Source of the DNA: Paraktedonobacter sp034438135
GTDB taxonomy: Bacteria; Chloroflexota; Ktedonobacteria; Ktedonobacterales; Ktedonobacteraceae
NCBI GenBank assembly: GCA_034438135.1
Contig: DAOTTL010000548.1
Location: 1-32,028, forward strand
Length of the DNA stretch: 32,028 nucleotides
Direction of reading: 5' to 3'
Shown: piece after piece, positions 14,247 to 25,000 of the stretch
How positions within the stretch are numbered: the first letter of the stretch is position 1
Layout: each line of letters starts with the position of its first letter
The notes under the pieces: model-generated
What the model was told of the DNA's origin: nothing
Database searches by the model: none
Seen by the model: the letters and a program-made list of their open reading frames with translations, nothing else
Made by a program: the position numbers and the translations under genes

Positions 14247-14741
14247 TCACTTCACAATTTTCTCTATTTCTTCATGTAGTTGCTCTGCATCTATGCCTTT
14301 GCTGTGTAGTAATTGACCTGCGGGACCATCATTTTCATGGACAATGCCGAAGAGAAGATTCTCTGGCTCGATCCTGGTATGGCCAATTCGTAGTGCCTCT
14401 TCATAGGCAAGATCAATGACGCGTTTAGCCCGCTGTGTGAGACGATATCTGGGTTTTATGAAAAGGCGTAAAAATTTGATAATGGTAGGTACATAGCGCT
14501 TGGCGCGAATCCTGACGGGAATATCGACATTTACAAGGGCTTCCACTTCTGGGAAAAGGGTTTTTTCGTTTACTCCCAGTTGGGTCAGGATTGCTGAAAC
14601 CTGACCAGTATTTTCGCGCAATAGAATGAGCAAAAGATGCTCCGGCCCGATGTATGGATGTTGGTGGAGACGCGCTTCATCTCGTGCCAGCTCCAGAATA
14701 TGGTCTGTTTCTTTACTTACCGGTTTCAAAAGGTACACCAT
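14247..14741 (-). CDS. stand-alone Clp N-domain protein (ClpC N-terminal domain homologue)
   Basis: The protein has 164 aa and starts at ATG 14741. It consists of two Clp_N repeats and nothing else: residues 9-70 (ILELARDEARLHQHPYIGPEHLLL...) and 101-163 (AKRVIDLAYEEALRIGHTRIEPENLLFG...), joined by a basic linker (about 75-100) longer than in ClpC. No AAA+ module follows, so it cannot unfold substrates. In ClpC these repeats bind adaptors and are the target of cyclic peptides such as cyclomarin, rufomycin and ecumicin. In mycobacteria a ClpC-N-like protein (ClpC2) soaks up such drugs. In this operon, between the last NRPS gene and a halogenase, it may be a decoy immunity factor. By my alignment the cyclomarin-contact residues F2 and F80 of ClpC1 are Leu here (L5, L101). 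Confidence 0.85.
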   Translation of the reverse strand: MVYLLKPVSKETDHILELARDEARLHQHPYIGPEHLLLILLRENTGQVSAILTQLGVNEKTLFPEVEALVNVDIPVRIRAKRYVPTIIKFLRLFIKPRYRLTQRAKRVIDLAYEEALRIGHTRIEPENLLFGIVHENDGPAGQLLHSKGIDAEQLHEEIEKIVK

Positions 14742-14807
14742 GTTGTACTTCCAATCTTACTAGCATCACACTGGTAAATCGTGTATCTTTGCACTCAAAA
14801 GAGGAGT

Positions 14808-17800
14808 CTATCCGTTCTCCGCGTGAGAAGTTCTGGCAAGACAGAGATCAAGCTCTTTCGCCAGACTTGTGACATGTGACTCCTCGACCATGCTTGCGTG
14901 TGTTCCACTGACTTTATGAACCTCAATCGAACCTGTTAACAGATCCCACCCGCGTGTGAGATCTTTTATTATGGTATCAGGCGCGAGTTGTTTCATTTCA
15001 TTGTTTGATGTGCTGAGATCCTCGCTGGCTCTGAACAGTGTTAGCTTCCCTGTATAAAGCTCAGGCTTGTATGCGCGAACACTATATTCGTTTGTATAAT
15101 GAATACGCTCAAGACGGCGAAATGCAGCAAGATCAGTATTTTCTGGAATCAGGCGGGCCGCTTTACCCTGCTGTAGAACATAGGCAAGTTGCTCTTCGGG
15201 CGTTTTAGCAGAGAAAGCTTGATCTGGTAGGGCGATGTTATGGCGCTCGATCAGATAGCGAGCCAGGGCTGTATCACTGGCGTCGAAGTCTTCTGGCTCT
15301 CTGTCGGGATTGAAGAAACTGGTCGGAACGCTACTATCAAGCACCGCGAGCAAGGCTACTTGCTGTTCCATGCGCAACAGTTGGCGGGCCATTTCAAATG
15401 CTACCACACCTCCCAGTGACCAGCCGCCAATAGCGTAGGGACCCTGCGGCTGTACTGCACGTATGGCCTCGATATACTGGGAGGCCATATCTACGAGGTT
15501 CGCGCAAGAGGTGCCTTCTCCGTCCAGATCAGGTGTTTGTAAGCCATAAAAAGGTTGTTCGGACCCCAGATGTTGTGCCAGAGCATGATAACAGAAGACC
15601 GTTCCGCCAGCAGGATGGACGCAGAAGAAGGGTGCCCTTGTTCCGGTCGCTTTGATGGGAATGAGAATAGAGGAGCGATCCTCAACATGTGTCTGTTGCC
15701 CAATTGCGCCCGCCATTTCTTCGATCGTGGGATATTGGAAAACCAGCGTGAGCGCGAACTCGTCCTCGAAGTGCTGGCGTAGCAGCGATACCAGGCGCAC
15801 AGCCAGGAGAGAATGTCCACCAAGCGTAAAGAAGTTATCGGTTACTCCAAAGGAGGAAGAGCCTAACGCTTCCTGCCAGATTTGCAGTAGCTGCAATTCG
15901 AGCACATTGCGGGGCGCAATGTAGGTCTGAGTGCCTCTCTCCTCATAAGAGTTGAGCAATATCTTGCGATTAACTTTCCCATTTGGCAGTAAGGGCAGGG
16001 ATGACAAGATCACATACTGCACAGGGAGCAGATAGTCAGGTAATCGAGCTTTAAGATACGTTTGTATGGCAACGGTAGAAAGTACCGAGCCATTTCGGGG
16101 AACCATGTAAGCGACAAGCTTCTTTGTCTCAGGACTATCCCTGTGCACAAGCACAAGACATTCTTGTATGTCAGGATACTGGGATAGGGTATGCTCAATC
16201 TCGCCTAACTCGATACGGAAGCCACGGATTTTCACCTGGTTATCGATGCGGCCTAGAAATTCAATATTGCCGTCTGGCAGATAGCGTGCGCTATCGCCAG
16301 TACTATACATGCGAGCGCCGGACTTCCCACTGAAGGGTTCTGGTAGAAAGCTGGCGGCAGTGAGGTCGGGACGATTAAAGTATCCTCTGGCAAGTCCCTC
16401 GCCACTGATATAGAGTTCTCCTGGTACTCCCACTGGGACGGGTGAAAGCTGCTGGTCCAGAATATAGGTGGCGGTGTTGTTCAAAGGTCGTCCAATATAG
16501 GGTGACTGCTGGGTGGCACGCCGGGCCAGATAACCGGTAGAATATGTGGTATCCTCCGAAGGTCCGTAGAGATCGTAGACATGCGTGATCGTTTCCTGAG
16601 TGTAAAGCTGTGTCACCAGTTGCGCCGACAACGGCTCACCAGCCAGATTTACTACCTGTACAGTTGCAGGCAGGTTACCTGCACGCAAAACTTCTGTCAG
16701 TGCCGACGGAACGGTATTGACCAGGGTTACATTATCCTCGCTGGACCAATTGATTAAACGCAAAACATTCTCTACCAGAATAACCGTCCCTCCACAACTT
16801 AAAGGTCCAAACAGCTCAAAGATAGATAGGTCAAAACATATGGATGTACCTGCCAGCGTGCCCGCGAGTTGCTGCGCGGTGAAGGTAGTCCCAATCCAGG
16901 CGAGGAGCGCGGCACAATTCTGATGGGTAATTGCCACCCCTTTAGGCTTACCGGTTGAACCAGAGGTGTAGATCAGATAGGCAAGATCAGCGCTGGAGAT
17001 CGAACTAGTGATATTCTCACTCTCTGTATCCAGCATAGTATGTTCTATAGCGACGATATGACGAGCCAGGACAGGAATTTCTGACTGTAAACGTTGTCTG
17101 GTCAGGACTACAGAAGCCTGAGTATCTTCCAACATGAACATCAGCCGTTCAGCAGGGTAAGCCGGATCCAGGGGAACATATGCGGCACCAGCTTTCAATA
17201 TTCCAAGCAAGCCTACAATCATTTCAACGCAACGATCCATGTAGAGGGCGACGAGATCACCAGGCTGTACTCCGAGCGTTTGCAGATGTCTCGCAACGTG
17301 ATTGGCCCGTCTATTCAGTTCAGCATATGTGAGACGCTGTTCCCCGAACGTCAGGGCAATGGCCATGGGAGTACGAGTCACCTGGTCTTCAAAGATCTGG
17401 TGAATGCACCTATCTTTTGCGTAGACAAGCTGATTATCATTCCAGGTATGGATCATCTGTTCATAGGTAGACGCGGTAAGTAAGGGGAGGTCCGCGATAT
17501 GCTGATCTGGCGATGCGACAATAGCTTCGAGCAGCGTTTGCCAGTGGGAAAGCATCAGTTCAATCGTGGACGCATTAAACAGATCGGTGTTATATTCTAA
17601 GCCGCTTATCAAGCCATCGGGAGTATCGACCAGTACCATGGTGAGATCGAATTTTGCTGTCTGTCCCTCGCGTCCCAGAGACTCTAACTGGATGCCTATA
17701 AATTCCTCAGTTGGGAGAGGCATATTTTGCAGCATAAACATAACCTGGAAAAAAGGCGTGCGGCTCAAGTCACGTTCAGTTTGTAGCTCCTCCGTCAGTT

Positions 17801-20800
17801 TCTCAAACGGCAAATCTTGATGGGTATACGCGCCAAAGGCCATCTCACGTACACGCTTCAGCAATTCCGTGAAGGTGGGATTGCCCGCCACATTCGTGCG
17901 CATCACCAGCGTATTGACAAAGAAGCCAAGCAGACCCTCAATTTCCGTACGATTGCGATTGGCAATGGGTGTTCCCACTAGAATATCTTCCTGGGACGAA
18001 TAGCGATGGAGTAAGATCTGGAAGGCCGTCAGCAGGGTCATAAACAGGGTGCCACCTTCAAGCTGGCTCAACTTTTTCAGTCCCACACTTAAAGATTGTG
18101 ACAACAAAAGTCCCTGACGAGCACCATGAAAGGTCTGGATAGATGGTCGCGGTCGATCGGTCGGCAACTGTAGCGGTGTCGCATCTTTGAGCTGTTCACG
18201 CCAGTAGTCTAGTTGTGTTGCCAGCAACTCACCTTCCAGCCATTGACGCTGCCAGACCGAGAAATCGATATACTGCACAGGCAGGACAGGCAATGATGCG
18301 GGACGCTTTTCACAGTAAGCGTTATAGAGCGTCGTTAGTTCACGCACAAAGATGCTGTTAGACCAACCATCCGTCGTAATATGATGGAAGGTAATAAACA
18401 GGACATACTCTTGCTCAGCAAGCTGCAACAGTTTAGTACGCCACAGGGGTTCATTCACAAAGTTAAAGGGATGACGTGCCTCTTCTTCCGCTAAGTATTT
18501 GACCAACTCTTCACGCAAGTATGCAGGTTGTCCTCGTAGATCGACGTGTTCCAGGTAAGATGCCTGTACCGGGTGAATATGCTGGACCGCCCACCCATTT
18601 TTGACCGGGTATGTTGTGCGTAAGATCGCGTGACGAGCGGCAATCTCGCGTACGCTGTATTCTAACGCGGCCACATTCAACTCGCCCTGCAAACGTGTTA
18701 CTACGGGATGAATGTAAGCAGTACTGCCTGGATCAAGCTGATATAAGAACCAGAGACGTTGCTGCGCAAAGGAGAGTGGTTGATCCTGCTGATCAGGAAT
18801 ATGTTGGATCGGCTGGCTTATAAGACGAGAATTGTGCTGCATGGCCTGATCGATACGCTCAGCCAGTCCTGCGACCGTGGGCGTTTCAAAGAGGCTGCGC
18901 AAAGGCATATCCACACCAAAGATAATGCGGATACGAGAGATAATCTGAGTTGCCAGCAACGAATGCCCGCCCAATTCAGCGAATTGACTATGAATATCAA
19001 CCTTTGAGACATGCAAAACATCCTGCCAGATGGCTGCCAGCAATTCCTGTGCAGGTGTGCCTGGCATAACTGCTGATCCCTGCGTCTCCTCAGGCGCTTG
19101 GGGAACTGGTAGCGCCGACCAATCAACCTTGCCATTTATCGTCAGAGGGAGTTGACGCAAGAAGACAAAGACGCCGGGAAGCATATAGGATAGAAGACGC
19201 TTCTGAGCAAATGTGTAGAGATCCTGACTGGTTGGTGCCGGTTGTTGCCGCGCGACAATGTAGGCCGCGATCTGTGGCTCTCCCTCTCTGTCCTCACGTA
19301 CCATTACCGCGTGCTCCCACACATTGGGATGACTACCCAGGACGGACTCTATCTCTTCCAACTCAATACGAAAGCCGCGCAGTTTTACCTGACGATCTAC
19401 ACGTCCCATGAACTCAATGTAGCCAGCAGCGGTAATACGTACCAGGTCGCCTGTACGATAGCTCATACCTTCTTGATCATTCAGTGGATGGGGTAAAAAG
19501 CGCTGCCTGGTCAACTCCTCGTGATGGAGATAGCCAGCCGCCAGCGCCACTCCAGCGATCCATAGCTCGCCTATCACACCAGGAGGAACGGGTTTTCCAT
19601 AGCGATCAAGCACATACACCGCCACATTGGCGAGTGGTCGTCCAAGCGGAACGGTCGCGCTTTCTTGCTGCATCGGTTGGATAGTTTCAAGCGAGGGAAT
19701 GCCCACAGGATAAACGAGCACGCCGATCGTTGTTTCCGTTGGTCCGTAGTGATTGAAGACGCGACAGCGTGCGTTGAGCATAGCCAGTTGGTGGAGCAGG
19801 CTCCAGTGGAAGGACTCGCCACCGCAAACCAGGCTATAACGAGGCAAGACATGTTGTTGCAACTCCGATGGACAACTTGCCAGCAGGGCATGAAGATGAG
19901 AAGGCACTATTTTGAGCACATCTAACGGATGCTCTTGCGCATAGAGTGCAAAGCGTTCACCAGAAGTCAGTATCTCATAGGGAATAATATGTAAGCATCC
20001 ACCGGAAATGAGCGAGCTAAAAATGGAGGTATTTCCAAGATCGGCGGAAAGCGTTGATACGGTTGCAAAGTGCAGGCCGGGCTTTTCCGCTATATGTTTG
20101 GAGATATGGAAAGCATAATTGACGACACTGGCGTGGCGGATCGCAACTCCCTTTGGCACACCCGTAGAGCCTGAAGTATAGATGACATATGCCAGAGCAT
20201 TCAGGTCTACATCGCCAGAGAGATTAGAAGCATCCTGGTCTGTGCTTTCCTCCTGCTGGTCAAGGGACTGTATAGATAGTACCTGTCGCTGAAAAGGAGG
20301 CAGCTTAGCGACAAGATGTTGTTGAGTCAACAAAAGTAACGCCTGACTATCTTGAAAGATATACTTGATACGCTCGGCAGGCTGATCCGAGTCTACAGGA
20401 ACATAGGCTCCCCCGACTTTCAAAATAGCCAGTAGACCAATGATCATCTCTATAGAACGTTCCATACAGATAGCTACAAGCGTCCCGTCTGTGACATTCT
20501 GCAACTGCAATGCGCGTGCAAGCACATTTGACCTGCGATTAAGCTCATCATAGGTTATTTGCTGAGAACCGCAGACGGCTGCCAGCTGATGAGGGTTTGC
20601 GAGTACCTGAGCCTCGAAGAGGCGATGCAGGGGAGTCTGAGGTGTCGCGGCCTGGGTTTTGGTAAATGGCTGTAACAGATCCTGGCAAGCTTCCTCTGTA
20701 AGCAATGGGAGATGTCCCACAACTGTGTCACTATTCTGGAGTGCGCTCTGCAAGATGGCGAGCAAGAGATCTGGCAGTGTTGCTATGTAGCTTCCATTCA

Positions 20801-22031
20801 TCTGTTTGGTATCGCTGTGGAACCGCAAGAGTATCTTTTCATCCATCTCAATGATTTGCAGGTGTAATGCAAATGGTTCCTGATATCCTGCTATCCGCTG
20901 GAGGTTCCAGGTGAGAGTATCAGCTGTGATGATCTGAGGCCAGTTTTCATAGGCAAAACTGATCGGAAACGCGGAAGGGCGAGTTGTGAGATGAGATGCA
21001 GGCTGCTCGATATCATCCCAGGAAAAATAATATTGCTCCTCGTCCATCTCCATTAACGTAGCATGGATGCTATGAACAAGCTGCTTCCACGATATCTTCT
21101 CCTGCATCAGAGATGTCAGCATCGGTACATAGCGGGTGAAGAGTCCTGGGGCAGCTTCCAGGTCTTCATAGAAACGTCCATTCCGGGCCACGCCGATAGT
21201 TCTTTCCGTCTCCTGCGTCAATCTCCACAGTAAAACATTCCAGCTAGCCAGCAAACATGCTTCCACAGAGACCTCTTCATGGGCCGCAAGCTGCTTTATA
21301 CTGGTACATAAAGCAGGTTCAATCCAGATATCCTGAACGTGTAAAGACCCTGCTGTGAGTTGTGTGTGCGAGGCACTCTGACTTTTCTCAAATGGCAGAT
21401 GTGTATTGAGCCACTGCGAGGAATTGTATTTCTGCCAATAGGCTTTTTGCTCCTGCCCATCTTCAGATAACAGGAGTTTCTTTTGCCAGGCAGAAACATC
21501 AGCATATTGTAACGGTTCTTCGTCTACTGCTTGCTGATTGAGGCACGCAGTATAGAGTTGCGCTAAATCAGCGAGCAGCACTCTCATCGTGGAGAGGTCT
21601 GCGCACAGCGCTGGTAACGCGCAAAAGAGCAGATGACGCAGCTCTGATAAACGCCATAACCCCAGACGTAAAAGCGGACCATGTTCCAGATCAAATGGTT
21701 CACTCAGCCATTGTTCAAACTGTTCTGCACAGTAGATCTCTTGTTCCTGAGCGGACAGATGGGTAAGAGCAACCGCTTCAACTGCCAGCTCAATGGCACT
21801 GGCGACCACCTGCATTGGCACATCCATACCTGGAGGACAGGCAAAAACGGTGCGCAATAGCGTGTGTCGCTGGAGTAACAGGTGGATCGCTTCCTGCAAT
21901 GTAGCGATGCTGAGTGGTCCCTCCAGCAGAAAGCTGCATTGATAGCGATAGTCTTGCGACCCATCCTGTAAGGTCCACAAACGGCCCTGTTGAAGAGACA
22001 GGCGGAAACCTTTAAATGCTGTCGTTTGCAT
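14808..22031 (-). CDS. NRPS-3: C*-A(Asp)-T-C-A(Ala-like)-T-TE, terminal synthetase
   Basis: The protein has 2407 aa; the ATG at 22031 follows AAGGAG at an unusually long 11 nt. Order: degenerate condensation-like domain (1-450; LPALCADLST at 139-148 replaces HHxxxDG); A1 (465-975), code D664 L665 T668 K707 V735 G737 H761 I769 G770 = DLTKVGHIG, the Asp code; T (Ser1024); C (1085-1520, HHITTDG at 1216-1222); A2 (1540-2027), code DLFNNALTY, an Ala-type code; T (Ser2074); thioesterase (2120-2400) with Ser2205 in GGWSLGG, Asp2232 and His2378. It would add Asp and Ala and release the peptide by hydrolysis or cyclisation. No epimerase domain is present. The stop is 66 nt before the Clp N-domain gene. 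Substrate calls come from code matching by eye. Confidence 0.93.
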   Translation of the reverse strand: MQTTAFKGFRLSLQQGRLWTLQDGSQDYRYQCSFLLEGPLSIATLQEAIHLLLQRHTLLRTVFACPPGMDVPMQVVASAIELAVEAVALTHLSAQEQEIYCAEQFEQWLSEPFDLEHGPLLRLGLWRLSELRHLLFCALPALCADLSTMRVLLADLAQLYTACLNQQAVDEEPLQYADVSAWQKKLLLSEDGQEQKAYWQKYNSSQWLNTHLPFEKSQSASHTQLTAGSLHVQDIWIEPALCTSIKQLAAHEEVSVEACLLASWNVLLWRLTQETERTIGVARNGRFYEDLEAAPGLFTRYVPMLTSLMQEKISWKQLVHSIHATLMEMDEEQYYFSWDDIEQPASHLTTRPSAFPISFAYENWPQIITADTLTWNLQRIAGYQEPFALHLQIIEMDEKILLRFHSDTKQMNGSYIATLPDLLLAILQSALQNSDTVVGHLPLLTEEACQDLLQPFTKTQAATPQTPLHRLFEAQVLANPHQLAAVCGSQQITYDELNRRSNVLARALQLQNVTDGTLVAICMERSIEMIIGLLAILKVGGAYVPVDSDQPAERIKYIFQDSQALLLLTQQHLVAKLPPFQRQVLSIQSLDQQEESTDQDASNLSGDVDLNALAYVIYTSGSTGVPKGVAIRHASVVNYAFHISKHIAEKPGLHFATVSTLSADLGNTSIFSSLISGGCLHIIPYEILTSGERFALYAQEHPLDVLKIVPSHLHALLASCPSELQQHVLPRYSLVCGGESFHWSLLHQLAMLNARCRVFNHYGPTETTIGVLVYPVGIPSLETIQPMQQESATVPLGRPLANVAVYVLDRYGKPVPPGVIGELWIAGVALAAGYLHHEELTRQRFLPHPLNDQEGMSYRTGDLVRITAAGYIEFMGRVDRQVKLRGFRIELEEIESVLGSHPNVWEHAVMVREDREGEPQIAAYIVARQQPAPTSQDLYTFAQKRLLSYMLPGVFVFLRQLPLTINGKVDWSALPVPQAPEETQGSAVMPGTPAQELLAAIWQDVLHVSKVDIHSQFAELGGHSLLATQIISRIRIIFGVDMPLRSLFETPTVAGLAERIDQAMQHNSRLISQPIQHIPDQQDQPLSFAQQRLWFLYQLDPGSTAYIHPVVTRLQGELNVAALEYSVREIAARHAILRTTYPVKNGWAVQHIHPVQASYLEHVDLRGQPAYLREELVKYLAEEEARHPFNFVNEPLWRTKLLQLAEQEYVLFITFHHITTDGWSNSIFVRELTTLYNAYCEKRPASLPVLPVQYIDFSVWQRQWLEGELLATQLDYWREQLKDATPLQLPTDRPRPSIQTFHGARQGLLLSQSLSVGLKKLSQLEGGTLFMTLLTAFQILLHRYSSQEDILVGTPIANRNRTEIEGLLGFFVNTLVMRTNVAGNPTFTELLKRVREMAFGAYTHQDLPFEKLTEELQTERDLSRTPFFQVMFMLQNMPLPTEEFIGIQLESLGREGQTAKFDLTMVLVDTPDGLISGLEYNTDLFNASTIELMLSHWQTLLEAIVASPDQHIADLPLLTASTYEQMIHTWNDNQLVYAKDRCIHQIFEDQVTRTPMAIALTFGEQRLTYAELNRRANHVARHLQTLGVQPGDLVALYMDRCVEMIVGLLGILKAGAAYVPLDPAYPAERLMFMLEDTQASVVLTRQRLQSEIPVLARHIVAIEHTMLDTESENITSSISSADLAYLIYTSGSTGKPKGVAITHQNCAALLAWIGTTFTAQQLAGTLAGTSICFDLSIFELFGPLSCGGTVILVENVLRLINWSSEDNVTLVNTVPSALTEVLRAGNLPATVQVVNLAGEPLSAQLVTQLYTQETITHVYDLYGPSEDTTYSTGYLARRATQQSPYIGRPLNNTATYILDQQLSPVPVGVPGELYISGEGLARGYFNRPDLTAASFLPEPFSGKSGARMYSTGDSARYLPDGNIEFLGRIDNQVKIRGFRIELGEIEHTLSQYPDIQECLVLVHRDSPETKKLVAYMVPRNGSVLSTVAIQTYLKARLPDYLLPVQYVILSSLPLLPNGKVNRKILLNSYEERGTQTYIAPRNVLELQLLQIWQEALGSSSFGVTDNFFTLGGHSLLAVRLVSLLRQHFEDEFALTLVFQYPTIEEMAGAIGQQTHVEDRSSILIPIKATGTRAPFFCVHPAGGTVFCYHALAQHLGSEQPFYGLQTPDLDGEGTSCANLVDMASQYIEAIRAVQPQGPYAIGGWSLGGVVAFEMARQLLRMEQQVALLAVLDSSVPTSFFNPDREPEDFDASDTALARYLIERHNIALPDQAFSAKTPEEQLAYVLQQGKAARLIPENTDLAAFRRLERIHYTNEYSVRAYKPELYTGKLTLFRASEDLSTSNNEMKQLAPDTIIKDLTRGWDLLTGSIEVHKVSGTHASMVEESHVTSLAKELDLCLARTSHAENG

Positions 22032-22070
22032 ATGTTCGATTGCTCCTTGTTACTTCTGGCAGAGAAACAG

Positions 22071-25000
22071 TTAGAGTTCTCTCGGTCGGATATTTGTCAT
22101 GACCTCTGTCATATCTATCTCTTCTTCGTCTTTCGCCAATTTCAAATGCCGTCGATTTGTAACCTGTCGTGCCCTCTTTTTACTCGCACGTTGCTCGCGC
22201 TCGGCCTCCGTATATATCTCCAGGGTATCTATCAGGGCGTCGGGAGTAGAGATAATGTTGGTCAGCAGCGTTTCCAGATGAACGGCCATGCGCTCTATGG
22301 TGCTGCTATCGAAGAGGTCAGTGTTATAGGTAATGGCGGCGTGTAGGCCCTGTTCTCCCTCCTGTACAAAGAGAGCAAGGTCAAATTTTGAGGTACTTAC
22401 TTCAAGCGGCAATGGTGTGATCTGTAAACCGGTCCACTCGCTGCGCGTGTTCGGCACATTTTGCAGGACAAATAAGACCTGGACGAGCGGCATACTGTCT
22501 ATGGCATGCTCTGGTTCGATCATCTCAACCAGTTTTTCAAAGGGTGCATCCTGGTGAGTATAGGCACCTAAGACGTTTTCTCGTACCCGACCGAGCAAGG
22601 CTCGAAACGATGGATTGCCACTCAGATCTGTCCGTAATACTAGCAAGTTGACAAAAAAGCCAATCAGTTGTTCTGTTTCGACCCGCGTGCGATTGGCAAT
22701 ATCGGTGCCGACAACGATATCATTTTGATCGGCATAGCGTCCAAGCAGCATTTGAAAGGCGGAGAGCAGCGTCATGAATAAGGATACGCCCTCTTTGCGA
22801 CTCAGCTCTGTCAAACCTCTGGCAAGCTCCTTTGACAGTGGGAAGGAGTAGTTTGCGCCTTTTAACGATTGTTTGAGGGAGCGCGGTCGGTCACCCGGCA
22901 AATGTAAACGTGAGACGCCACCAAGTTGTTTTTTCCAATAATCAAGCTGGCGTTCCAGCATCTCGCCTTCCAGTCGCTGACGCTGCCAGGCCGCAAAGTC
23001 AGCATATTGGATCGGCAGGTCTGCTAATGGCGAAGGCAAGCCCTGACTGTAGGCGGCGTACAAACTGGACAACTCGCGTACGAAGATGCCATTCGACCAG
23101 CCATCTGTGATGATGTGGTGTAGTGTGAGGAACAGAATATATTCCTGTTCATTCAACCAGAGCAAGGTGGTACGTAACATAGGACCATGAGCCAGGTCAA
23201 AGGGAGTTTCGGCCTCTTCTTTTGAGCATTGTTGGATGATCTCTTCTCGTTGACTCGCTGCAAGGGAGCGCAGATCTATATGCTTCATCGCATATCTGGA
23301 AGGTCCAATCACCTGAATAGGAGTCCCATCCTTCACCTGAAATGTTGTGCGCAAAACCTCGTGTCTCTGGACAATTTCTTGCATGCCTCCCTCCAGTGCC
23401 CGTACATGCAGGTTGCCCTGGAGCCTTAAGGCTACCGGCCTGTTGTACGTGGCACTATCAGGATGGAGTTGATCGAGAAACCAGAGACGTTGCTGGGCAA
23501 AGGAGAGCGGTAGATCCTGCTCGCGTGAGACTACTTCAATGCCTGTCTTTTCCTGCTCTCCCTGTGCCCAGTTCTGCTCGACCTTGTTCGCTAACCCTGC
23601 GATCGTTGGAGCCTCAAACAGACTGAGAATGCTCACCTCAACGCCCAGACTCTGCCGGATGCGCGACACCACCTGCGTTGCCAGCAACGAATGGCCTCCA
23701 CGCTCGAAGAAGTTGTCCTCTCTACCGATCTTCTCCTGTCTCAACAGGTCCTGCCATATGCCTAGCAGTACCTCTTCTACGGGCGTGCGTGGATTCTCAT
23801 GTGTCTGTTCCTTCTCATCTTCGCTCACCTCTTCCGGCTCAGGTAGGTCTCCATAGGCAATTTTGCCATTCTTCGTTAACGGCCAGGTTTTGAGTCCCAC
23901 GATGTGGACCGGCACCATGTAGTCTGGTAAGCGTTCGCGCAGATAGGCCCGCAGTTCTTGCTCCTGAGGTCCCGGTTGCTCACGGCTGACCACATAGCCG
24001 ATCATTGCACCTGCTCCCTGCTCCTGTTCTCGCCAGAGCACAGCGCTCTCCCAGACGCCCTCGTGCTCTCTCAAGACTCGCTCGATCTCTCCCAACTCGA
24101 CCCGATACCCGCGCACCTTGACCTGTCGATCCATGCGTCCCTGATAGCTGATCTCTCCCACTGAGGTAACGTATCCCACATCGCCTGTGCGATACACGCG
24201 TTCAGTCACTCCTCCCGGTCTGGGACTCCACCAGACAAAACGCTCCTGTGTTTGCCCTTCGTCTCCCAGGTATCCCCGCGCCACACCCAGGCCTCCGATC
24301 CATAGTTCTCCGGTCACATTGGCTGGTACCACCTGCCCGGAACTATCCACCACATAGACCCGGCTGTTTGGTAGGGGACGACCCAGGGGCACTCCCTCTC
24401 TCTCCTGTGCTTCACCCGGTACGATCTGCTTGCACAGGACCCCCACCGTTGTTTCGGTGGGTCCGTAATGGTTGTAGAGGGTACAGGAGCCTTCCAGGGT
24501 CCGCACCTGCTCCACCAGTTCCCAGAACAATCGTTCGCCACCAAAGATCAGAGCTTGTCGGGGGAGCAGATCTCTTCGCAGTTTGGGTGGACAACTATGC
24601 AGCAAGGTACTGAAATGGGAGGGCACAATCTTGAGCACATCTATGCCCCACTGCTGACTGTAACGAGCCATAGCCTCGCCAGAGGTCAGCACCTCGTAGG
24701 GTAAGAGGTGGACGCAACCACCGCTGAGCCAACCGCCGACAATCGCCGTATTGCCCAGGTCTGCACTCAACGTTGAGACCGTCGCCCACTGCGCTCCCGC
24801 AGCGATGCCCAGACGTTGAGTGATGCCCACGGCATAGTTGAGCAGATTCTCCTGGGTCACCATCACCCCTTTGGGCGTTCCCGTTGAGCCGGAGGTATAG
24901 AGCACATAGGCCAGGTCCTCATATCCAGGTGTCTCTTCAAGGTTCTCTGGTTGCTCACTGATCTCTTCGTCCACCAGCAGCACGCTGGTCTCTGTCGGAA

